A stretch of 17,086 nucleotides of DNA from Circinella minor (Eukaryota > Mucoromycota > Mucoromycetes > Mucorales > Lichtheimiaceae): contig JAEPRB010000499.1 of assembly GCA_016758965.1 (NCBI GenBank), positions 1 to 17,086 on the forward strand, read 5' to 3'. This document shows positions 8,539 through 16,648 of the stretch, piece by piece (the first letter of the stretch is position 1; each line of letters opens with the position of its first letter). The translations under genes were made by a program, and so were the position numbers. The notes under the pieces were generated by a model. The model made no database searches. It was given only the letters and a program-made list of their open reading frames with translations, and had not been told where the DNA came from.

Positions 8539-10014
8539 ATGCAATACACTGAACAACTTGACACTGAAGTTAAAAATTTAGTTAGTACTAAATGGGGTTT
8601 TCTAGGAAAACCATGGCCTGAAATCCATCACAGATTTAATCATCGAACAGTTATAAAGGATATGAAGGGTAATACAATTGATGAAATTAAGGAAGTATTA
8701 CTTAATAGGTTTGGATTTATACCTGTGTTTTATTTCCTTACTGTTTTGTATGGAAATGTTGAATATCCAGGACCATATCGAGAAATAGAAAAGGGACTTG
8801 TATTATTATACCATATGGTATCAGGTGGAAAGGATATGCACAAAGTGATGCCATATGCAACATTTTATGATTTATACAAGAGGTTTTGGATTACCAATTA
8901 TAGTGAGTTGAATAAAAAGGTAAAACAGGACCTAAACGGTATGTTCTCATCACCACGTATACGCATTCTTGCATCATTAATAAATAACCCAGATGGTTTA
9001 AAAAATGTCACGCTATTTATTGATGGACATGATGGTAAAATAAAGTATTATAAACCAAGTTAATCACATTCGCTACTATACTCATATAAATTAAAAGGAC
9101 CAGCAGTTCGTACACACGTTATACAGGATATGAATGAAATAATTACACATGTTTCTGTATTTAAAAAGTGCGCAGTTGGGAATGATGGTACAATGTTCAT
9201 ACAAATGAAGTTATATAATAAGAAAATTAGCGAGGCAGATTGTTTAGGTATAAATGGTGGTTATAACTTGTTCATACAAAAGTTTAAAGATAATGCAACA
9301 GATGCTGATTATGGTTTTCATGACGGAAATTTCTTACATCCTATAAGAAAAGAACCAGGACAAAAATTAACACTAAATGAGACACACTTCAATAATAAGT
9401 TTGGGTCATTCCGTTCATCAATTGAAGCACAATTCTCTATGCTTGGCTCTAAGTTTGAACGATTTAATAACAATCGTGCAGCATTACAAATATCTGATAT
9501 AAAATACTATAATATTCAGTTTCGCGTTGCATGCATTCTTACTAACATCTGGCGATTTGTAGATAAGTATGATATAGAGGTACAGCCATACCATAAGTTA
9601 TGGTATGGAAAAGGTTTCGAATTTCCAAGTAAGAAAAACAAACTCGATTTGGTATTTTCAAATGAGCAAAAGGTAAATACTGAGTATAACGAAATGGTTG
9701 AAATGCAACAGAAGTTTTTACAGCTTAATATGAATCAGTCGATAGATATGGTTATTGATAGTGAGGAAGATGCTGATGACAATTTATTAAAACGAAGAAG
9801 AAAAGCCACAAGAGGAGGACAAAGAAATAGACAGTATGATAACTCAAATGAAATTGAGATAATTGTAGGGCATGTATATACTAACAACAAATATATATTT
9901 GAGGTTAAGTGGGTTGGATACGATGCAATGGAAAATAGCTGGCTAGCAATTGATAAGTTTAATGATCGGGAAATGTTACATGAATATATGGCCACACATG
10001 ATATTCAGCTCTAA
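8539..10014 (+). pseudogene. DDE transposase with C-terminal chromodomain
   Basis: RNase-H-fold transposase of the DDE_Tnp_4 / PIF-Harbinger-like type, which would cut and rejoin transposon ends. The ATG at 8539 is preferred; the frame is open further upstream but offers only TTG at 8443. Catalytic first Asp is in LFIDGHDGKIKY (codon 9022-9024). The second is expected in the GGYNLF block, where codon 9253-9255 is AAT (Asn), an apparent loss. The third is Glu in FRSSIEAQFSMLGSKF (codon 9424-9426). A helix-rich C-terminal block is followed by a basic KRRRK patch and a chromodomain (about 9850-10000: EIIVGHVY, FEVKWVGYD, NSWLAIDKF). A TAA at 9061-9063 interrupts the frame, with homology continuing directly after it. 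The gene converges on the Rep gene with 9 bp between. Superfamily assignment is by motif only. Confidence 0.85.
9847..10005 (+). other. Chromodomain at the C terminus of the DDE transposase
   Basis: The pattern EIEIIVGHVY, then IFEVKWVGYD, then ENSWLAIDKF and a closing helix LHEYM matches the three-strand-plus-helix chromodomain, with the hallmark KW.GY and N-[ST]-W motifs. Chromodomains bind methylated histone H3 tails and, in some LTR retrotransposons, direct integration to heterochromatin. Its presence on a DDE cut-and-paste enzyme is inferred to serve targeting. The domain itself contains no stop. Confidence 0.82.
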
Positions 10015-10023
10015 ATTATTTTC

Positions 10024-12126
10024 TTACTTATTTTGCTTATTGAAGAACCTCATATTAAAACCAATTGTATCAATCTTTTGTTTATTAGCCCAACTATATT
10101 CATGCTTTACATATTCATTAGTTGTACTTATGCTTGGTTTTGTATCTACTATTTCTTTTTTTATCTCAGACTCTTTTGTTACATCTTTATCACCTATTGT
10201 GACCTGTTTGATAGCCTTTTGCCTTTTAAAATAGTCTTTAGGCTGTATTTCTTCTATAATTTGTGTATTCTTTCGTTTATTTTTATTACGTCTTCTTTTC
10301 TTTTTATGCTTTGGTATATTACTTTGTATGCTACAATCACTGCTTTGTTCTGATTCAGATGTTCTGACATCTATATATTTATGTTCTTCTATATCCTCTG
10401 GTAGATTGTCCCAATCTATGTCTTCAGTTATTAGCTCGTCACACTTTGTTTCATTTAGTACATCTTCCCAGTTTCTACAATCTGTTGGTGCTGGTGACTT
10501 CACAGTTGACCATCCTCTATTAGTTTGCTTCGGCGGGTTATATTGTTTACTTTCCTGTATATTATGATTATTATACTTTTCTTCTTGTTTGTTTATATAT
10601 TCGTCTGCATCAGCTAACTCTTGTAACTCCTCTGCACTTTTATTCATTGGTGTATATTTTTTCACACCATCTTGATCACTATTCTTAGCATATCGTATAA
10701 ATGTATGCTGATCTTAGTATTTATTTTCATATTCATCTTTAAATAGATCCTTATACATATCCATGTTTTCATAATATATAAATTTCTCTTCATAGTCCTT
10801 TATATTCATTGTATATGGATTCCATATAATATGTCCTTTATGGTTTTTATCAACATATATTATATATAAACGGTTTAAAGTTGGTTCTAGTTCATATATT
10901 GATTTATTCTTATATAACATATGAGGCATATAATTACTATTCAATATTATTGGCATATTCTTTTTTTTAGTAATTGACTTGGTAAATTTACCATTTAGTT
11001 TTAATCGTGTTCCTTCTAACATTTGGTTTAGAAATGTTAGTTTGAAATCAGAACCTGTTTCTTCATTATACATGAAGTCATAATCATCATCCTTATAATC
11101 TGACCAATCATTTTCTTTATTCATCAGATATGCTCAATGACCGCCTTGTTCTATCAAATCTATGTTATATGTCTTTCCAACATTAGATGGACCTACTATC
11201 CAGTATTGTGGTACCTTATTTTTCCCACCAAACATCGTTTCAATACCAAACATTGACCATACATCTAGTTTATTTCCTAGATTATTTTCCATATTGGCGT
11301 CATGAAAATAACTATTTAAATTGGACTTCACAGTGTCGTATTTCCATAATAATTCTAGATATATTTCAGTGGCCTTTCGCATATTGAGCTGCTTAGTAAT
11401 TAACTGATATCCAAGCAATTGTTGATGCATCTTTCGGGTCTTAATTTCATAATTTGGATCCATATTATAACAAACGTAATTCATTCCTTTCATACAATAG
11501 CTAATTGCCTTTTGTGGGTTTCCACCTGGTTTCATATTTGGAGTGACGCCATCAATGCTAAAGAACTTACGTGCTGTTTTTGTATCGAATCGTTCGTCCA
11601 TTTGTATCCATATATGTACATGCTTCTCACCTGTTTCTGGTGCAATTTCATCGCATGCAATTGCCTTTTCGATTCAGTAACCAATACGTTCATGCTTTGT
11701 AAACCATTCCATTATCTGTTCTTTCGTTAAATGGAAATCCTTACATATATATGTGAATAGTCCCTTAGTATTTTGAAACTGGAATTCTTTGTCACCCTGT
11801 GAGGTAGCCGCACTAGAAGTGTTACCATCTAACATTACATCGGAAAAATGAGGATTTGAGGATTTGAGGAATCGTACAAATGTTCGAACTCTGCTCATAA
11901 TCCTAGAGCGGCTTTGGTCCTTAATTGTTTTGTCTACTTTTGTATTTTTCAAGTCTTTTTCTAGTTCACCTTTCAACTGGTCAATGATAATTTTAACATC
12001 ATCAATATGATGATGATGTTCAGTAAGATGTTTTGCTCTTTCAATCAAGAGCGTCAATGTTACTCCTAAAATAGGAACAAATTCAGCCATAATGGCAATA
12101 AATGTGAGCAAATTGATTTGGTTCAT
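10024..12126 (-). pseudogene. CRESS-DNA-virus-like Rep (HUH nuclease + SF3 helicase), extended
   Basis: Rolling-circle replication initiator of the CRESS-DNA (gemini/genomovirus-like) class, coded in one frame from ATG 12126 to TAA 10024-10026, about 700 codons. HUH motif I is LFTYICKD (11734-11760), motif II HVHIWIQ (11602-11622) and motif III YCMK with its nicking Tyr (11488-11499). The SF3 helicase has Walker A GPSNVGKT (11170-11193), Walker B YDFMYNEE (11059-11082) and motif C PIILNSN (10933-10953). Typical viral Reps start a few residues before motif I. Here about 120 residues precede it, beginning with a hydrophobic helix, and about 230 charged residues with a basic run (10270-10308) follow the helicase. 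In-frame stops: TGA 11674-11676, TGA 11134-11136 and TAA 10714-10716. No frameshift is seen. It could be an endogenised viral gene, but its place inside a bounded transposon suggests an element-borne gene. Confidence 0.86.
11770..12126 (-). other. N-terminal extension of Rep with hydrophobic helix
   Basis: About 119 residues lie in front of Rep motif I in the same open frame. They start with a hydrophobic stretch (residues 6-28, LLTFIAIMAEFVPILGV and onward), continue with a His-rich turn (HHHH, 37-40) and Lys/Glu/Asp-rich predicted helices to about residue 85, then a Ser/Thr/Ala linker. There is no stop or obvious splice site between it and Rep. A second Met (residue 13) could be the true start. 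The family is not recognised. A four-helix membrane-active fold, as in MLKL-like domains, is only a loose resemblance. Confidence 0.45.
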
Positions 12127-12345
12127 GTTGTGTTGATAGTGTTGTGTATGTGTAGTATTAAAAAATATAACAAATAAATTTGACTTTATATTTTGAGGTG
12201 TTATTTTATATAATAAAAAAGATTCAATTTTTATTTTTCGAAACTTTTAAAAGTATGCATACCAAGACTATTATAAATAAATTAAATTAATAAAAAATAA
12301 GTTGGCTATATCGTTTTGTCTTGGCTATCCATCCGACTAGTGCTA
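12127..12345. other. Right non-coding end of the nested element
   Basis: This stretch is upstream of the Rep start on the minus strand and should hold its promoter. It contains TGGCTA at 12303-12308 and 12322-12327, the inverted partners of the left-end motifs. Two overlapping perfect palindromes, ACTTTTAAAAGT (12243-12254) and GTATGCATAC (12253-12262), lie here. The geminivirus-type nonanucleotide TAATATTAC was looked for and not seen. Confidence 0.5.
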
Positions 12346-12347
12346 AT
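12346..12347. repeat. Putative 2-bp target-site duplication (AT), right
   Basis: Right partner of 8322-8323. On the minus strand the host exon reads ..Ala-Leu-Val-Tyr with its Tyr codon at 12348-12346, directly against the element end TAGCAC. Read on into the element, the frame meets TAG at once. Confidence 0.5.
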
Positions 12348-12934
12348 AGACCAGAGCATAATCACTATAACCTCGACTGGTCCCCATAAATTGTCCAATA
12401 TCTCGAAATTGCTGAATCACGCTGCGCGAGCCTCGAAAGTAATTACCATTCACAGCACCTTTAGGATTTACTGCATTTATGGTTTGGATAGGATATATCC
12501 GGCATCCATATAAAGCACTGTATAAATGGTGGATAAGTTCTTGAACAGCTACTATGTCACTGCTTGTGAGCATTAAATGAATATTCAAGCGAAACACACC
12601 ACTAGCATACTTGGCTTCTAGTCCAGCTTTTTCAAGTTTGCACAGCTCTATGAACAATAGGTCAAGAAAATTGTCCATTGATTTCGGTTTAACTGGCAAT
12701 ATACAGACCTGTATCATATTTTCATTTCTATATCTGCAGTCAACAATGTTAATACAGCAACTTTTTTGGATCAGCATATTACTCTTACCTTTCTTTTGGC
12801 GAAAGGTTCAGAATGATGATGTTGAATATCGTCATACTGGTTTTACTCTTGCGAAAAAGTGTAAATCCGTCAATGAACAAAGATATGGCGATATCCAAAT
12901 CTCCCTTGAATAAACTTCTTCAGTTTTTATACAT

Positions 12935-13338
12935 GTTGTATTATAAGAACATTATCTCTTTATCCCAGATGAAATAAGAAATCATATTTAAAATACAGAC
13001 GTGAACATAACTCAATTCTAAAAAGGAAGCTGAGTAAAATCGCTTAACGATGCCCTGCGCCTCGTCAACTTAAATTAAAGAATAAAAGAGAGTATTATGG
13101 CTAAGCTCAATATACTTCAGAACAGTAGTTATAGTAACCTTCTCAATATTAATGACTAATCCCAAGTGCCTAACTTTAATATCAATCCCCTACATCATTC
13201 AATTAACCAAACCCCATAACTCATAGAATAGAAAACATATAAATACGGGTTGTAAATATTATTTTAAAGAAATAACTTTACTTCTAGTTTTAAAATTATT
13301 ATTAAAGATATATAACAAAGTCTCAAAGGATTTCATAC
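12935..13338 (-). other. Long intron or decayed insert in the Tnp2-like gene
   Basis: About 400 nt lie between the exon ending near 13339 (followed by GTATGA) and the catalytic exon that begins around 12935. Every other intron of this gene is 55-73 nt, so this one is unusual. No frame stays open and no repeat or known element is visible. It may be a genuine long intron, or an intron that gained a small insertion. Confidence 0.45.
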
Positions 13339-14532
13339 CTTGTCTGTTTTTATTTCCTACTCTTATTAAAATAACCAAATATCACAATACACAGCACCAT
13401 CAAAAAAATTTTCCTGTACTCCTCATTCTTCACTTTTATGATTTGACAACGTCATCAAGTGTTCTCGCTTGGAATCACTTGCAATTAATGCTACTAATTA
13501 CTGAGCCAATGGCATGTATAGCATTGATGATACAGCCTGAAAGTTGGGCAAATTATTTGATTTATACTGCTATAGACCACATGAACATGCAATGGATATA
13601 TAATCCGTGTATATGTGGCAACCTTTTGGACAATAATCATAGTAAATTGGTTTTACAGGATACATTTCTGTGATTTTTGTTTCCACTTTATGTTTTGACA
13701 GAATCGGTTTTCCAGCTATATAACTCGGTTATGAGTAACAAATTAAACATAATAACTATGATTCTACTTAATTTTCTTACCTAGTTCTTTCCTGGTTAAG
13801 CAGTCATTGACAAACTTCAAGATCTGCACATATGAATCATCAGTGATGTTTTTTCTTATATTATTTGATACAACTCAATGCTTCGCTTGAGTTGCTCATC
13901 AAATTTTTTCGTTAGTGGAACACTACACTTGATAGGCTCACCATCGTTGTTCGTCCTCATAACTGAAGGCTGGCTCCCATGAATCACTTCAAGATTTCCT
14001 TCTTCGTTGCTGTTGTTTACAATGGCATTATCGTCCATATCGTTATTGTTGTCAATATGCATCATGTGATTAGCCAGGGAAGAAATACTTTCGTCATCAT
14101 CATGGTCATCCATGGATACTGGTGACCGATCATTGCTTAATGATTGTATTGTAGAGATGAACCAATCACACTAGCATTATCAAGAATAGTATTGTTGTTG
14201 TTATCTCTATTATCCACATCCATCATATTACCATCGTTCTCCTACAAAAAATCGTCATCATAGTAGTCTTCCATGCTGTCTGCAACATTTGAAGCATTGC
14301 TATTTATAATGGTCTCATTCACGTCGAGGGAAGTAGTCGAAACGCTAGTGCGAGTGGACTGTCCTGGCAAATTGACATTTCACATACTTCTCCTTTGTCG
14401 TTTCTTTGGCGGAACTGGATTACTGGGATCAGCATAGGAATTCTTTTTGCATTCATTATCTTCATGCTGTTTCAGTTTTGCAGTAAAAATAGGTTCACTA
14501 TACCAAAAACAATCTTTTGTCTTTACACACAT

Positions 14533-14762
14533 TGTAGGTTGAAGAAATCACAGTAGGTATAGTGTCCTAGTTGACTAAAGTTATAAATAAAGTTAGTAAA
14601 GCGCAGTAATTATTGAAATACTCTTTCTTAAGTATTTGAGGTCCGCCAAGGTGATATACCATTTACATGTCATAACATCTGAAGGTATAGTACTTCTTTT
14701 TTGTCTTCAAATTTTTATTACTAACTTTACTTTTTTTTTTATCATGACTGTACCTAGAGCCA
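14533..14762. promoter_or_regulatory. Divergent intergenic region between Tnp2-like gene and 14763 gene
   Basis: 230 bases separate two divergent starts, so the promoters of both genes should lie here. An ATG at 14744 would give only a 23-codon frame. A T-rich run (14731-14741) precedes the plus-strand start. No defined motif could be assigned. Confidence 0.4.
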
Positions 14763-16633
14763 ATGATCAATCCCAGCCTAGAGCCTACCTCCCAGGCTCC
14801 TCATCAGCATCCTAGAGCATCATTTGCTCAGTTAATGAGCCAACCTATGTACCAACCATTCGGTTCAACTCTGTTGCCTTCCAGTGAAACTGTGATAATA
14901 GGAAGACTGGATAGCATCCAAGGCGAGATGACTTCTATAAATCAAGCCATTAGTAGATTGCAGGAGACTGTTAATCTACTAGTGGAACGTCAAGGACAGC
15001 AAGGTGTGACAAGTGGCGGCCAAGACAGAGCTGACAGTGATGACGAAGCTGACAAGTTGCCATTGGACTTCGTGTGCCAGCCTTGCAACAGCAGGGGCAA
15101 GGTGAGGAATCTTACGAAGTCTGACATAGAAGGAGCCATCTTGGCATTGGTCAATGGGAATGTTGAAGAGCAACAGAAGAAGCTGGCTGGTATCGAGAAA
15201 CATGTCGATACTGCCATTAGAAGATTGAAGATGTTGGTCCCAAGCAATATTATGGTATCTGACTCTCGGACATCGCAAGATAAATCAATTAATAATGCAA
15301 TTATGAAACTGTTTCTTGACCCAGTGTCCAAGAGCCATCCTTTCGTCCCTCTTGACAAATGTGAGAAGAACTGGTTTGCACGCCATTTCCTGGTGCAGAA
15401 GTAGAATAATATTCACATGTGCAATGAAGGCGAGGAAAGGTTAGTAATTTTTAAAGGGAGTCTAATAATGTATAAGTTGATAGTTTGGGAATGAATTGTT
15501 ACAAATACTTACTTCATCATGCTTTTTACAATATAGGAGAATAATCAATAATTATAGAGTATAAAATAATATTATTTATTAATAAATATGTTTAATATAA
15601 TATTTAATAATATTATTTATATGTTTCAAATTTGTTTTTAATTAGATATACAAAAATAAAAATATTATGTAAATAATTTTTTATATTTTTAGAAATTAAG
15701 TGTTTTTTTTTAATTTTTTTAATTTTTTAATGAATAATAAAATAATAACAAATAATAAATTTATAATATAAATAAAAAGTTTTTATAGATTAAAAAGTAT
15801 TGGCGGAATGGTAATGAGCATTTCCCATCTCTTGGCTAGGACTATGGACGACGCCATGCTTGATAATGAGATTTAGAGATAATGGCTGATGGTGTTGTTC
15901 AGGCCATTATGAGTTCTAAATACAATATAAAACATTCCTTTTATATATAATTAAAAAATTTTAATTAATGATTATTCCCCATAGCGTGACGATGACCAAT
16001 AATTCTCGACAAAGGTAACCCATTTATATCTGTATATTACTAAAGAAAAGAGATATATAATTCTAACTATACTTATATTATATTTAAAAGAGATGAGGTT
16101 ACAGGATCAATAGGAGGTGCTATGTCGCTCTGTTCTTCCTTGCAATCCAGGGAGATTGTGCGCCAGTTCTTGGTTCCGGGCACTAGGTTATATATATATA
16201 GCTATATACTGTATAAACAAAATGTTAAGATGTCTCTAATATCAAAATATAATTTATAGTGCTTCTCGTTCCCGTCCTGCTGCTATCCCTCCTGCTCTTA
16301 CACGGGAAGTATCAATGTATAGTTTTTTTAATATGTTTATTATCTCTAATGTCTCTCTCATAGCTCTGATTTTTCATTTATATTAGGCATTCCGTCTGCA
16401 CTGGTGACAATGCCAGTACCAACAGCAGCACCACCCACAGATACGTTTTTTGTATATGTATTTAATGGATGAATTATATAGTAATACCTGCACAATTTAT
16501 CAATGTAAATTTTTTGAACAATAATTATTAACCTATTTTATTTAGCACCACCACCACGGTAAGTGGCAGGAAGAGAATGTTGGGCATGGACAACAACAAC
16601 AACAACATAAGACAAAGAACTGGTTTAATTTGA
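14763..16633 (+). pseudogene. Unrecognised multi-exon gene with coiled coil
   Basis: I do not recognise this gene. The first exon opens at ATG 14763 and encodes a Pro/Gln-rich start, then a predicted coiled coil (residues about 41-77, IIGRLDSIQGEMTSINQAIS and on), an acidic patch, FVCQPCNSRGK, and a helical C-terminal part ending VPLDKCEKNWFARHFL. TAG at 15402-15404 breaks the frame, which then runs to a donor at 15439/15440. Further open, higher-GC blocks bounded by plausible splice sites are 15798-15930, 16105-16186, 16260-16308, 16387-16444 and 16546-16633. The last two splice in phase and end in TGA, followed by AATAAA. The middle junctions do not all agree in phase, so this is either a decayed gene or my exon edges are off. 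It may be the accessory gene of the Tnp2 element or a cellular gene. Confidence 0.45.
16584..16605. repeat. Short AAC microsatellite (poly-Asn)
   Basis: A run of AAC triplets in the last coding block of the 14763 gene would encode five or so consecutive Asn residues just before the C-terminal IRQRTGLI. It fits the triplet-repeat tendency seen elsewhere in the window. Confidence 0.6.
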
Positions 16634-16642
16634 GACCAGTTC

Positions 16643-16648
16643 AATAAA
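16643..16648 (+). terminator. AATAAA polyadenylation signal
   Basis: A canonical AATAAA lies 10 bases after the TGA at 16631-16633. A 7-bp inverted repeat (AACTGGT .. ACCAGTT, about 16618-16641) overlaps the stop. The position supports 16633 as the 3' end of the preceding gene, though AT-rich DNA throws up this hexamer often. Confidence 0.5.

Larger units (their letters stand above)
8324..12345. mobile_element. Composite DDE-transposase + CRESS-Rep element, nested
   Basis: A 4,022-bp unit interrupts one exon of the Tnp2-like gene. The exon half ending SDYALVY lies to the right (minus strand, down to 12346) and its continuation SRPPIDGAP to the left (from 8321). Removing the unit and one AT copy joins them in frame. 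Inside are a plus-strand DDE/chromodomain transposase and a minus-strand HUH/SF3 Rep, converging with 9 bp between their stops. Terminal inverted repeats are weak: both ends start TAG. Subterminal TGGCTA/TAGCCA motifs recur at both ends, and a 12-bp inverted pair matches 11/12 (8382-8393 with 12303-12314). The in-frame rejoining is the strongest evidence that both genes arrived together. Alternatively, one gene entered an older resident element later; no internal boundary suggests that. Confidence 0.72.
12346..14532 (-). pseudogene. Tnp2-like transposase, N-terminal half
   Basis: 5' half of the disrupted transposase, starting at ATG 14532. The first exon encodes a Cys/His cluster (CVKTKDC .. 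H .. C), a basic PPKKRQRR patch and an acidic Asn/Asp-rich tail, and ends at 13781. After a 65-nt intron (13716-13780) comes a Cys-rich block (YDYCPKGCHIYTDY, ACSCGL) and YMPLAQ. After a long gap come the catalytic block FKGDLDIAISLFIDGFTLF, a 55-nt intron (12734-12788), and the RNENMIQVCILPVKPKS and YGCRIYPI blocks. The order of Cys block, D..L..DGF.LF, N.I..ILP and YGCR.. follows Tnp2 transposases of EnSpm/CACTA elements. Stops lie at 14380, 14242, 14137, 13570 and 13498. Frameshifts lie near 14115, 13860 and 13440 and at the exon edge by 12733. Clearly non-functional. Confidence 0.72.

Noticed and set aside
9061..11676. Reassigned stop codons (alternative genetic code) as an explanation for in-frame stops
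   Set aside because: All three stop codons appear inside frames and also at genuine gene ends, alongside frameshifts and a deletion in neighbouring elements; ordinary decay is simpler.
8324..12345. Geminivirus-type origin nonanucleotide TAATATTAC near the Rep gene
   Set aside because: No copy was seen inside the element on either strand; a TAATATTAA at about 4312 lies outside and is not an exact match.
8320..12349. CTATTAG / CTAATAG at the two ends as terminal inverted repeats or a 7-bp duplication
   Set aside because: They are inverted relative to each other, not direct, and using them as the duplication puts a stop in the host exon. The AT overlap restores the frame instead.
13443..13673. 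Plus-strand open frame of 76 codons
   Set aside because: It lies antisense to the Tnp2-like exon with the Cys-rich block (minus strand), which matches the family and explains the openness.
14556..14563. A TAGTG end as the right terminus of a CACTA element
   Set aside because: No matching CACTA start with extended inverted similarity was found around 5.6-6.55 kb, so element ends for the Tnp2-like gene are left undefined.
14979..15358. Two minus-strand open frames opposite the 14763 gene
   Set aside because: Both are antisense shadows of the first exon and show no domain-like features.
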